Shown: positions 12,601 through 26,000, counted from the first letter of the stretch. The stretch: DNA of 64,000 nucleotides from Dendrobium chrysotoxum (GCA_019925795.1 CM034311.1:21574231-21638230); one strand, 5' to 3'. The notes: a model not told the origin generated them from the letters alone. Made by a program: numbers and translations.

Positions 12601-15600
12601 TAAACAGTCCCTACATTTGAATTTCCCTCCTAACTCCCTCAAAAATCCTTCCTAAACAGCGTTCTTGGATTGGCTGGCTCGGTTGCGCGTACAGGAGAGG
12701 CAGAACTCTCCGCCTCTGTTCCGCCTGAGTCGGTCCCTGGGACCGGCTGGACCGGTCCAGTGGACTGGTCTAACATGATCCTTTCAAAATTAGTAGGAAC
12801 ATAAGTTCTGATGCTTAAGTTTTAGCTTGGTTATGGAGTTGAATAATTGTTTGTGGTTGGTGAATTATTACAGTTGTGTTTCTTCCGAAATGTATGAGTT
12901 TTGTTACTACATATTTTTTACACCTTTTATACAAGCATATATATCTTAATGGCCTCTAGAGTCTTTGGGATTGCATAGTTTAACATCTTCAATTGGGTTA
13001 TTAGAATTTGAAATCGGTGAATAAAAGCTGACGGGATGAGTTAAAAATTTGAATTAGTTGTCATCTTTTGGGAGGTTAATTTAAAAATGGAATAAGCTGA
13101 ATCTTAAGTCGACCATATCTAGTAGCCTAGGGGTTAAGGAGTTTTAAATTGATGTTATGAAGCATGTAATCCATTAACTTTGGCTTGAATAAACTTTGCT
13201 TTCCAATTTCAATCATATGAGTGCAAGTTAGATATGCGATTCCTTCGAGTGCAGTGCAGATGCAACCACCTAATTTTGGGATAAATCTATCAACTGTATT
13301 ATTGACATGAGGCGTTTATCATTTTAGCGATTTCATTACTTATTCTTATTTCATCTGAAAATTTTGAGAGTGGTTGATTATTGCTCTTGATTTTGTTCAA
13401 ATTTCCAAAAATTCAATGTGGAAATTAAATTGTAATTGCTCAGTAATTTTGAATGGCACTAAATTCTTGTTAATGAAAAATAAATGAATAAGATGAAAAA
13501 TGCAATAAAGAAAGCGCCATTAATGTGTGTCTGATGAGAAAGATATTCCATGTCATTGATTTACCTGTATTCCTGACAGCATTGTTGCAATAGCTACATC
13601 AGCAGCTTCTTTAATGGTCGGAAAGTTGCACATGGCAACCTGAAGATCACTAGATTAAAGTCAGAATGAGGCATCAAAATAAAGAGATGTAAGAAATCAT
13701 AGAGCGACATGTTGACTGACATAACTGCTAAAACAACTTGAACTGAAAAAAAAAAAGGTGAGCAAACAGTAGTAATACTTTCTTAACATCCTGGAAATCC
13801 AGATCTACGCCATCAAACGTAGAGTGGTCAAATGTTATGGCCAACAAGAACAGAGACATTGCTCAAATAAGATAACATAGAAATGCTGTCATAAAAACGG
13901 CCAACAAGAACTAAGACATTGCTCAAATAAGATAACATAGAAATACTGTCATAAAAACAAGTCCAAGAAACAGATGCATGCATAAGTCCCTGAGCAACCA
14001 CAACAAGAACATGCCCGCACACATTAATCAAGTACAAAAATAGGATAACATCTGCTCGTAATTTATGACAATTAGAAAACAAAGAAAATGCAAACATATC
14101 ATTTATTATATGAGTACATATAACAACTGATTCCTATTTTTATTTGATGATTAAAGAGCCTAACAAATAGAAATATTTGAAGAAAATAGGATTTAACGTA
14201 AAAAATTTGTAAAAAATCAATAGTACGAGCATTAAAAAGATTTATTTCAATGCAGGATTAGAGTGTCATATTGGAGAGGACAATCCAAAAAGCCTAGGAT
14301 ACGTGAAGATTTTGCTCATGACAGTAGATTTGAGTTCAATTCATAGATGTTGTGAAGGATTTATTCAGGCTGATTCAAAATATATATACGATGCCAGAGT
14401 CACCAAGTTACTCTCAATCAGCGAAGTAGGTTATCTTTCGGGGATAAAAAGAAAAAAAATACCTTCAATTAGTCTTATAACTAGCGCACACATAAGTGGG
14501 CACATTTAAATGCGCAAAAGCACATGGAGTTAAGAAATATAGCTAGGTGCATGCCCACGGACATAGTTATCCCAATTAGCTTAACAAGTAAGCACTTCCA
14601 TTCATAGAAAAATGGATGAGAATAAAAAAATGCAAAGGGACAAAGTATGTCCCAGATGAAGCACACAAACTACCGGGCCATTAATTTGTGGGAAAACACA
14701 AGGACAAAGAGACATATAACAAGGACCAAAGTTACAATGCCATGGTGTGGGCTCCGAAAATTCGGCCCCGGCCTCCGCCCGACTTTGTGCTTTCTGAGGG
14801 GGGAGTTTTAACAGATTAAGTTCCGAGGTAAATTTTGGAAGGCAGATGAGATAGTAGATAAGACACTACCCAGAGATTTCGCCCTCATTTTGCGAGGACT
14901 TTATGATCTGAGTTCTGGTTTCCTATAGGCGCAAGCCCCTATAGTTAATTACCCCTCCCAGTAACGAGAGAGAACTTTCGATTAAGGCTAGTCGTCAATC
15001 AGATACGTAAGGATACGTGGATCTGGCATATAGTAGCAGCAATAGGTTGGGAATGTTAAAATCTGGAATTATTCGGAAATTTGGAAGATTGGAAGATTTG
15101 GAGATTTAATATTTAAAATTGGAAATTGCACCATCTTGCACTTAAAGCGGATGGTGGGGGAATGGATGATAGACCCGATCAAGATCCCATGGTTCCGTCG
15201 TCCCGGGCCATCGTGATCCCTGGTCTACTTAGTCAGAGGAGGTAGTCGACCCAACCTGACAGAAGGATCCTTGTCGGCAGCCATGGGTTGCTTCGTCCAA
15301 GGGTACCTTGTAGACCTGGGGTGAATATTTGCCTAAGGGGACAAATTTGAATCCACCTTAGCTAACAGAGGGCTTTGTGCCCTATCGATCATATCCTATT
15401 GATTCATATCTCAAGGATTTGATGCCATTGGGGAGCATACGGGCTCTGGCCATAACCATAATATAATGGTGCCATTTGGCGGCGACCACCTGGTTCAGAG
15501 GGCCCCGAGTCATAACCGTTTATCCTGCAGTGCCATTTGGCGGCGAAACTGCCGGTTAGAGGACTCGTACCACGTCCTTGCTGGCAGGAGATTATTTGAG

Positions 15601-18600
15601 AATGGATCCTAGTGATATTTTCGACTAGGCACAAGTTCTATGTGAGCTGAAGTAAATTTTGATTTGTCCACCTCGGCAAACTATTGCGGAGGGTGGATGG
15701 ATTTTTGCTTTAAGTGATTTGATGGTGACATTTCAATTTTAAATATTTTGAAATGGAATTTCTTGGAGTTTTGAGCTTTGGATTTTGGGTATTTGGATGA
15801 CACTTTGAATTATCTGGAATAGACCCCTCCGATTGAGATATGCATTCAACACGGCCATCATCGGGGTGACCTTAAGGTCAGTTAAAAATACTTGAGGTTT
15901 GAGGGCATTTTGAAATATTTGAAGTTAACCCCTCTGATTGAAATCTGTAATCAACGCGGCCATCATCGGGGTGATGGGGTCATTCACATTTATGGGTTGA
16001 ACCTTGTCCACTCTGCCGAGCTGCCAACAGAGGATCAGGTTTCGTAGGCTTTGTACCCTTTGTAAGTGAATTCACTTGATTATAGGCCTTGAAGGCCTAA
16101 TATGAACATATAAAACAAATATCTCGGTCGATCTCACGACCGTATATTTATTTAATAGTTCGAGCCGTGTCAACTCCCATCTACCTGAATAGAAGGATCG
16201 GGCTCGAACTTGAATTCACTTATTGACCCGCGCAGCATCCCTAGACGTCACGTGTGTACCAATAACATGCTCGCCGGGGCCCATGCGGGTGTTTGGGGGC
16301 ATTTTATAATTATTTATTGAACCTTGTCGACTCCTATTCACCTGCTTAGGAGGATCAGGTTCAGATTTGTCAACCCGCGCAGCTTCCCTGGACGTCACGT
16401 GTGAACCAATAACACGCTCGTCGGGGCCCATGCGGGTGTTTGATTATATTTTCCCCTTTTAGTGTACCTATGTGTATACAAATTAAAGTGCACACGTGCA
16501 GGGGTATTCTTGGAATATTTATACACGCCTTCTGTCCGCTTGCATGAAAGTTACGGATCCGGTGGCGTGGCGTCGTACGATCTCCACAACTGTCGCTGGT
16601 AGGCAGGTAGATGTTTTCATTCATAGATTGGAATTGACTTCAGGATACTGCATTTACTGAAGTCTTTCTGCATCTACCCATAGATGATATGTGGTGCATG
16701 CATCTGTACTCGTAGAGAGATTGTATGTATTGCAGATCTTTTGCTTTGCTTGCAGGTGACACCTTGCATACGTATCCATATTCATAGAAGATTCATCCTA
16801 TGACATGTCAGTCATTGTTACTTGCAAGGATTATTGTATTCCCCATAATTTTCATTAGTCACTGCTTAGAAGATTTGATACTCTTGATTGCATGTTGACA
16901 TTGACTGCATAGTGGCATTTATCATCATCTTCCTTGTACACGTTGATTGGTGAATCGCCACATTTGCTTGCATGTCTTTCAGTACTATATATCCAAGAGC
17001 TAATGACCATTGCATTATGTCTAGCTCGATTCACCCACCATTATTAGTAGGTAGAGCCACTGTATGCATCTTCAGTCTTCTGCGAACAAGTTGCTTTGAA
17101 CACCAATCTTCTAGCACTGTGTACAAGTGTTGGTGTTGACTACAGAATCCTATTATATTTATCGCACACCAATCTTATACTTGTGGGAGACTAGTATGTT
17201 TCCTTGTGTATTAATCAACCTCGGTGGCGAGGAGGTTACTTCTCTCACAATTCTCTTGCTTCACTTGTGAGCATACTACATTGGTCGTGTATGATTGCTA
17301 GCAAGTAATCATATTCATTACATCCCTCTTATTGTCTGCATTCAGATGATTTGTTAGGTGTGTTGTTGATTGTTCACTGCTTGTGTATGGCTCATGTCAC
17401 ATATCTTGAGTCTTTCATTGCCCTTGAAGATAACTTGCACCTTGTGTAGTGAATTCACTTGCTAGTGTCTGTATTTCATTTGACATGACATTCCCTTGGT
17501 ATCTTGTTGAGGTTCTTCATTGTTGATTATAGTAGTGCCGTATTTTTCAATTGATCTTTACTTATGGATAGAATGCATACATTGTGTATCTATTTAACCA
17601 TCATGCTTGATTAGTGCTCCAATCAAGCCCAAGTTCAACTCAAATTTCCTTGCATATGATTCAAGCTTGGGTTCACAAGTCCTTTCATGAATTCGTTATT
17701 TTAATCATTCGTTGTTCGACTGCAGTTCTTATCTTAGATGAAGCTCACCTCTTATACCTAACTCCGCTTGATTTTAATGTCATCACTTAATATTCATTTG
17801 AGTCCAGTTTCCTTGCAATCATATGTTCTGTTTTCTGTAATCAAATTGCAAGTTCCGTTCAAGTCAGGCTCTTTGTGGTCTTCTTGAGTTCGAACTCAAT
17901 ATGAGTCTTCTACATTCATTCAAGTATCATGTGGTCCAACTCAAATTCTTACTTGAGTTTAATCATTCAAGTTCAATTTTACATCAAGTTCTATATGATC
18001 CAATTTGAGTTCAGGTTCATTCATAGTTCTTGTCCACTTGAATTCAAGTCTTTGTAGTCGAGTTGGATCCAAGTTCTTTTACCTCCATTCAAGTTAAATG
18101 TTGAATTGGAGTCCTTCTTGGTTGGGTTTTGACTCAAGTTCTTTACAATGTCTATATCAAGTTTAAATCTGAGTCCAATTCGCTGTCATTTGTTGCGAAT
18201 CCAAGTTTACGTTCAAGTTTGAGCTCAATCTTTTGTTGAGTGTCTGATGTCAAACCCATATCCTTTGTAGTCTGTTCGAGTTCAACTCAATGTCAAATTT
18301 GAGTCCAAGCTTTGTCCACTTGATATTCAAATCAAGTTCAAGTTCTGGATTTAGTTTGAGTTCAAGTTTCACTTCAGTTCATTTGAGCTTGAATGAGTCC
18401 AAGTCCTCCTATGGTTCAAGCTTTGACTTGAGTCCCAAATGTCCAATGTTTTGTTCAAGTCTTCACAAGTTCGAATGAAGTTCAAGTCATTGTCATTGGT
18501 CCACAGTGCAAGTCTAAATTTAAATTATTGCAAGTTCTTTTGTTCTTTTGAATTCAAATCATGTCCATGCTTGTTCAAAAGCTTTCAAGTCTGGTCCCCT

Positions 18601-19982
18601 GTAGTCATATTGAACTCAACCTTCGGTCCTCAACTTGTTCATTTGAGTTCGGAGCATAAGTCCTTTTCTTGAGTTCAAATTGCCCAAAGTTAATTCAAGT
18701 CTTTGTGATTTGTTGTCATTGCTTCGAGTCCAAGAGATCTTTTTAAGTTTGAATTCAATTAAGTCCTTTTTTGGTCCAATCATGTTTTGTTTGTTTGATG
18801 CCAAGCCCAAATTAAAGTTCCCCGTGTCACTGAAAATTTCGGCAGCCTCCCGACGTCTCCCCCGTTTAGGGGAAAAACCAAGAGGCTGCCTTCCCCTCCA
18901 CGCGACGTGCGCGCTTCAGGTAGATGTCCGTAGACACCACGGAAGCAAATTTTCTTCAATCCCCGCCCGCTACATGAGCGTTTAGGGGTCTCGGGCACCT
19001 GTTGCAAAGAAAACACAGAATTTCCCCACATGTGGGTACTTAATTTTGTCCCCCTTCACGCTACATGAGCGGTCCGGGGTTACCCACCTCGTCGCGGGCG
19101 TCGCACCGGTTTCCCGCCCTACTACGCTACGTGAGCGCGTAGGGGGTTTGCCGGTTCGTCGCAAGCGTCGAGGGCGGGGTTTAAGGCGATTGCCCGCCTC
19201 GTCGTAGGCGTCACGCTAGCTTCCCTCCCCACTACGCTACATGAGCGCGTAGGGGGTTTGCTAGCCCGCCGCTAACGACGAAAACGGGAATCTAAGTTTA
19301 GGAATTATACCTTTGCAAGTGTGGCGACGGAGATGACAGTGATCAAATACACAAAACATTCTTCCTTTTTTTTTTTAATTAATTAATTATAAATAATTAA
19401 AATTAATGTAATTAATTATAATTTAAATATAATTAATTATAATTACAATAGTTAATCATATTTAATTATATTTGATAATAATTAATTTTAAATTAAAGGT
19501 TAATCATAATTAATTTTAATAAATTATAGTTAATTAGGAACGATAATAATTAACCATAATAATTATAAACTAATTATAATTTACTTTAATTAAAACTAAT
19601 TGTTATTGATAATAATTAAATATAATTAAAGTATTTAATTATAATTAATCATCATTAATAATAGATAATTATAATTAAATAATAATAATAATAGTAAAAC
19701 AGAGAGAGGTATTACCTCTCTGGTCAGTTGAAGGAATCGGGCAAGGGAGAGGGGAGGCAACGGCTTCGGGTCGTAGCAGAGGATTTCAAATAGGCTTAGT
19801 TGGTCGGCTATGAGGCACTGTGAGGTGAGGGTCGGGTAGAGCAGAAGAGATCGAGAGCTTCAGCCTTAGGGATTCGGCTAGGGTGGAGAAGATGAGAGAG
19901 ATGGAGATTTGAGAAGCTACAGGTCGTGGGTTCTATGGAGTTCGGCTGGAGCAAAGGGGATCGGTTGAGGTAAGGAGTGAGG

Positions 19983-20070
<88 letters not shown>

Positions 20071-23000
20071 CCGAAAGAACTGGATGGAGTTGGATAGGGA
20101 TCGGACAGGGGCTCGACAGGAGGAGTCGAATGAGGCCAGGGATCTTGGATTAGGGCAGGTTTGGGCTTCGGTTTGGACTGAGAAGGTGGAGTTTGGTCAG
20201 CGTGCTCCGTTGCTTCCGATCAAGCTGTCGTAACTTCCGTTCCAACAGGAAGGAAGGTCGTCGGATGAGGAGGAAGGTAGGCGAGAGCAGAGGTTGGGAT
20301 TCGGTAATGGCTTCGGCAGTGGGTATGCGGGAGGAAGAAGAAGGAGAGAGCGGGAGAGTGCCTGTGATGGGAGTTTGCGGTTACGAGAGTGGAGGAGGAA
20401 GTGTCGTATGTGGAGAGTAGAGGCTGCGGAAGTAGTGAACAAGCTCAACCTCGCTTGCGTTTTATAGACACGAACAGGGATGTGATCGAGGCAAGCTACG
20501 CACGCGAGGGATGGGTTTCTGGCTTCAGCGCCGTTCGCAGACTGCGACACTGTAGCTGCGGCGGGATTCGACGAGATTTGGGGATGGGGCGTTACAGGTA
20601 ATGATTTAGTCATTTTTTTTATTCTTCTTTTTTTTTTTTTTATACAGCAGAGGTCAACAAATGCCCCCCAACAAATGTGATTCGCGCCTAGAGCAAATCA
20701 CGTTTGTTGCATGTTGATTAACTCCATGGATCTCTAGGTGTCTGCTCTAGATGTCACATAAAGGTCTTTATTTAGTGGATTCCTAAAAGTTTACTTGGAT
20801 GTCACACTAAGATTATCATTCTGTAGATCTCCAAGAGTCCATCTCTGTGCCTTCATGGATCTTTAGATGCACTTGTAATCTCCAGTATAGTTGATATATT
20901 TGCTCTCGGTCCAGTAGAGATCCGTGGGATAGTGACAGAGCACTTTGTACTTAGGTCTCTAGAGCATCAGTTTGTAGGTCGATGTTAGTAGATAACATTT
21001 CCACTCCCTGTATTCTTCTTTTGCCGTCATCATGTGTAGATGTGATATTTTTATCACTTTTATTGATTGCATCTTGCTCAGATTGTACTTTTTGCTGATG
21101 GCACATTCAGTTTATGGAGGATCTTCTATTCTTCCCTCCTCTAACTGCATTTTGACAAGAAATTTTAAATATTTATTTGGGGACCTCGGCATGCGGCGCG
21201 ATGTCGACCCAAATAAATATTTAAAATGCCCCCTGTCTTTAGGGACATTTGTAGAAGTCATTCAGGATACTTCTTTTCATAGCTTTAATTTTTTCTGAGA
21301 TTTTGGTTCCCTATGTCCTGTGCTTTGTGCTGCGGACATTGATGGAGAATTACCTGATTTATCTTCATTGACTTGTCAGGTGATTTTTGTGCCCTCGACC
21401 CTTTGCTTCTAGCTTTGGCGGGCTTGATGAAGGAGTAGATGCCGGTGACCTAAACGTATTAGGTCGTTGGCGAGAAGTCATCGGTCCAGAGCTTTGTGCA
21501 TGACGGACTTGTTGATGACGGAATCCTCTTAGTTCAGCCTCAGGCTCTTCATGAACTTTAGGATAATTTCTTCTGTCCTTTGCTTTGTGCTTTGGTGGAC
21601 TTATTGAAGAAAAGAAATCCTTCGATCCTAGCTTTGTGCTTTACGGATTTGTTGAAGGATTTGCAGGTTTCGGATTTGATTGATAGTACCAAATGTAGGT
21701 AGTACCTTAATCCATAACCATTTGAGGAGACTTTAATCTGAGTCACTTGAGTTCATCAGATTGGGCGAGCTAGGATTTGACAGCTCTTTGTCCTCTGGTT
21801 GCTGAGATGGGGGTTCCTCTACTACGGCCTTTCTTATGGCGTGTTGAGTAAATGGAGCTGCCAGCGATCCGGCCATATTTGGGCTTGTTGGATCCGACCT
21901 CTTACACCCATTCAGGCTTCAGACTTGAGCTAGGGGAAATGTGCTTCCCAATGCTGATTTTGCTGAAGTTGATAGATTTGGAGTCTTCCTTCGTGGTTGA
22001 AGATTTAGAGCCTATGTGAATTTGGTAGTTTGCTCGAGATTTCTCCTTCCCACTGGAACTTTGATTCTCCGGTCAATTAGGAGAATTTGATAGACTACGA
22101 TCACTTGAACTTGTCGAGTCAAATTTGCCTTCGTACTCCCTACAGTCCCTACTGACGGGTTGACGAAGCGGGGGTTCCGCTACTACGGCCTTTCTTATGG
22201 CGTGTTGAGTAGACGGAGCTGCCAGCGATCCGGCCATATTTGGGCATGTTGGATCCGACCTATTACACCCACTCGAACCTTAAGCTTCAGGCTGCTGAAA
22301 GACTTTAGGTTGTTCTGGCTCAATTTGTTAGAGTGTGTAGTTGCAAAAGCCTCTTTCTGACCTTTGAAATCTTGGTTTATTGGAGGAGGTGGTGTCTCGA
22401 TCTTTCGAAATATCACCTGCATATACTTTGAAAAGAATTCCTTGTATTAAAGAATATTTGCGTTGGTGATTTTAAATATTTATTCGGGGATCTCGGCATG
22501 CAGCGCGGTGTCGACCCGAATAAATATTTAAAATGCCCCCTGTCTCGCAGGGACATTTCACAATGGAGTAAATTTAAAATTTTGTGATTTTAAATATTTA
22601 TTTGGGGATCTCGGCGCGTAGCACGATGTCAACCCAAATAAATATTTAAAATGCCCCCTGTCCTGTAGGGAGATTTTGAAATGCATTCTTGCAACACAAG
22701 AGAATTTCAAAAATATAAAATGTAAAGTGTATATAAATATGCATGAAATACGCAATACATTAAATATAATATTTCCTTGAGCAATTTTATGCATGGTACT
22801 TCTTCAGGTGTCGACCGTTGATCGGCGGCATGGGCCTCTGACCGTGCAAATCGATGAGCTGGTAGGCTCCTCCTTGATACACTTTCTCGATAACAAAGGG
22901 ACCCTCCCAATTGGATACGAATTTACCACCAATCTTTCGGTGAGGGATGATTGGCCTTCTCAGCACCAGGACCAATTCCCCTTCTTGAAAGGACCGAGGG

Positions 23001-26000
23001 CGCACCATCCGATCAAATGACTTTGCCATTCTTCCTCGGTAAATTTCTAGGTTTTGCTGGGCTTGCAATCTAACTTCGTCGAGTGCATCGAGCTCCTCCA
23101 TTCTCAGGCGAGCATTTTGTTCTTGAGTAAGCTCGTTCTGGATAGCGACCCGAAGAGATGGTAGTTCAACTTCTAGTGGCAAGACGGCTTCAGCCCCGAA
23201 CACTAGTGAGTACGGAGTGGCTTTGGTTGGTGTTTTGTAGGTCGTACGATACGCCCACAATGCTTCTGCCATCTTTGTATGCCATTCTCTTTTATTCTTG
23301 GTGAGGATCTTCTTCAACAACTTCACTAGCGTCTTGTTGAAGGCCTCAGCCAAACCATTGGCTCTTGGGTTATATATAGACGAGTACCGCCAGTCAATCT
23401 TATGACGATCTACAAACTTATAGATTTTTGTACTCTTGAATGCTGTGCCGTTATCCGAGATCACTCGGCGTGGTACACCGAATCTGTAGACGACATTATG
23501 GGTAAAGAAATTGATCACATGCTCGGACGTAACTTCCCTGAATGGTGCCGCTTCTGCCCACTTAGAAAAATAGTCTGTTGCTGCTAGTATAAAGCGGTGT
23601 CCCGCCGAAGATGGCGGATCTATTGGCCCAATTATGTCTGTGCCCCAACATTCAAATGGCCAGGATGCAATTGTTGGATGCAGTGGATTTGGCGGTTGAT
23701 GAATGACATCACCATGAATCTGACATTCGTGGCACTTCTTAGCGTGGTTGATACAATCTCTCACCATCGTAGGCCAGTAATAACCCATTCTTTTAATTTT
23801 AGCGGCCATCTTGGGACCTGACTGGTGTGCTCCGCAGAGTCCTTCATGAACTTCTGCTACCACTTTATCAGCTTCCTTGGTCCCTAGGCACCTTAGCCAC
23901 ATTTGATCAAAAGCTCGTCGGTACAACGTGTCATTGACAAACGCGTATCGTAATGCTCTTTTTCTAATTTGTGCGGCCAGAGATTTATCTGTTGGAAGTT
24001 TGCTTTCTTTGAAGTAGTCGACGAATGGTTGCCTCCAATCGTCTTCGACTTCAACATCTAGGCAATCCAACCACGACTCTGAGAATCTACCAGTTCTTCG
24101 TCTTTTTACTGCTGGACGTTCCCCTGGTTGATTTTTAATAGTGATTTGTTGGGGAGGTTGAGGATCAACCGGGGTTGCATCCTGTTGGCTTGAACCTGGT
24201 ATTCCCTCTGCTTGCGGGAATTGTAGGGTTGCTGGCTCTAAGACCTAGCGATTTTCAACCGCAATGAATATAGGTGGCCTCTTATCTTCATATGCAAGCT
24301 CCTTGGCCAGTTTAGCTAGACAATCTGCTTTTGCATTCTGTCCTCGAGGAACTTGAGTTATCTTGACATTCGGTATTTGTTTTAGAAGCTCGAGAGCTCG
24401 TCGGTGGTAGTGGGCCAATTCAAGTTTGCAGATCTTATAAATGCCCAAAACTTGATTTATCACAAGTCGAGAATCGCCAAAAATTTGAAGATCTGTGATT
24501 TGGACATCAATTACAATCTCCAGTCCTGCTATTAGAGCTTCGTATTCGGCTTCGTTATTCGTTCGAGGTTCGATTAAACTGAAAGAGAATCTCATTATAC
24601 CTCCCTCGGGTTCTATGAAGACGAGACCGATGCCGGCTTGGGCCTTTGCAAGATTTGGAGGTTTGGGAGACTTGATAGACGATGCCCCATCAAAGTACAT
24701 CTCCCAAAATGGTAGCTTTTCTTCTTCATCAACCTGCATGATTTGTTCATCTGGCAAATCATCATTCAACGGCGAATCTGCAGGAATTGGATGTGCGGCG
24801 AGGAAATCTGTCAAAGCTTGTCCCTTTACTGCCTTTTGTGGCATATACACTATATCAAATTGCAGTAATAGCACTGCCCACCTTGCCAAACGACCTGTCA
24901 ACGCTGGTCTTGTCATCAAGAACTTCAGCGGATCGATCTTTGATATCAAGGTGATTTTGTGGGAGAGCATATAGTGGCGGAGCTTCTGGACTGCAAAGAT
25001 CAACGCCAGACAATGTTTCTCAATTGGAGAATATCGTACTTCTGCTCCGATTAATCTCCGACTGATATAGTAGAGTGCATTTTCTTTTCCTTCCTCATTG
25101 TGTTGGGCCAATAATGCTCCGAGGGACTCTTCTAGTGCTGCTGTATACAGTATAAGAGGCTTCCCCGGAATTGGCGCTGCGAGAATGGGTGGATTTAACA
25201 AGTATCTCTTGATGCTGTCAAACGCTTCCTGGCATTCTGCATCCCATCTGAAGCGGACATCCTTCTTCATCAATTTTGAAAATGGTTGGCACCTACCCGA
25301 CAGATTCGATATGAACCGTCGAATGAAAGCCAGCTGTCCTTGTAAGGAGCGGAGTTGACGGAGACTTCTTGGCGGTGGCATTTCTATAATCGCCTTGATT
25401 TTATTGGGATCAACTTCTATGCCTCGATGACGAACGACATAGCCAAGAAATTTACCGGATGAGACCCCGAAAGCACACTTAAGGGGATTCATCTTCAAGT
25501 CAAATTTCCTGATTCTTTCAAATACGATTCTCAGGTCGTTTAAATGATCTTTCCGGTCCATGCTCTTAACGACCAAGTCGTCTACATAGCACTCAACTTT
25601 CTGATGTATTAATTCATCAAAGATATGGGTCATCGCCCGCTGGTAGGTGGCACCAGCGTTCTTCAGGCCGAAGGGCATGACCGTGTAGCAGAAAATACCG
25701 ATGGGCGTTCTGAATGATGTATGCTTTTCATCTTCGGGCGCCATCTTGATCTGGTTGTATCCTGACGATCCATCCATAAATGAGAACATGTCATAATTTG
25801 ACGTGTTGTCTACTAGGAGTTCGGATACAGGCAGTGGAAAATCGTCTTTTGGACACGCCTTGTTGAGGTCCCGAAAGTCAATACAGATACGAATCTGTCC
25901 ATTCTTCTTCTTGACAGGGACAATATTGGCGATCCAGTCAGCGTATTTTTCTTCTCGAATGAAACCCGCTTCTATGAGCTTTTTCGTTTCTGCAATTATC

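Larger units (their letters stand above)
11085..12775 (-). mobile_element. Non-autonomous LTR retrotransposon, 1.7 kb, intact ends
   Basis: The two LTRs (11085-11548 and 12291-12775) begin TGTTA(A/G)G and end TCTAACA on the plus strand. The element is flanked by a 5-bp target duplication TGATC at 11080-11084 and 12776-12780. A primer site (minus strand TGGTATCAGAGC, 12276-12287) and a polypurine tract (minus strand TTTGGGAGGGGAGTAT, about 11549-11564) are in place. The interior is only 742 bp and encodes one 229-codon gag/RT fusion. Integrase, RNase H and most of RT are absent, so it must be mobilised by a partner. Confidence 0.9.
14746..20659 (-). repeat. 3' LTR of the Ogre-like element
   Basis: 5914 bp, nearly identical to 32029-37849. 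It contains several internal tandem duplications (15466-15590, 15823-15974, 16164-16440, 19083-19260), a degenerate CAAGTTC/GAGTTCAA-rich tract (about 17620-18780), an AT-rich TAATTA tract (19360-19700) and a TC microsatellite. It is longer than the other LTR mainly through the microsatellite and about 25 bp near 18890-18915. Open frames inside it are not genes. Confidence 0.92.
20675..22786 (-). other. 3' untranslated region of the Ogre-like element, repeat-rich
   Basis: About 2.1 kb between the integrase stop and the polypurine tract, without a credible gene. It holds three hairpin cassettes, a 106-bp direct repeat and five short degenerate repeats, listed separately. Hypervariable, repeat-rich 3' UTRs are known for Tat-lineage elements. 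Confidence 0.8.

Noticed and set aside
15404..15634. 76-codon frame repeated at 32687-32917
   Set aside because: LTR sub-repeat (GTGCCATTTGGCGGCGA twice) read as protein; no family resemblance.
20197..20613. 138-codon minus-strand frame (and its copy at 37387-37902) and other frames within the LTRs
   Set aside because: They lie in GC-rich LTR sequence, overlap frames on the opposite strand and show no domain; being in both LTRs only reflects the repeat.
20660..22700. CRISPR-like array from the three hairpin cassettes
   Set aside because: Only three units, irregular spacing, palindromic stem with similar loops instead of unique spacers, in a plant retroelement.
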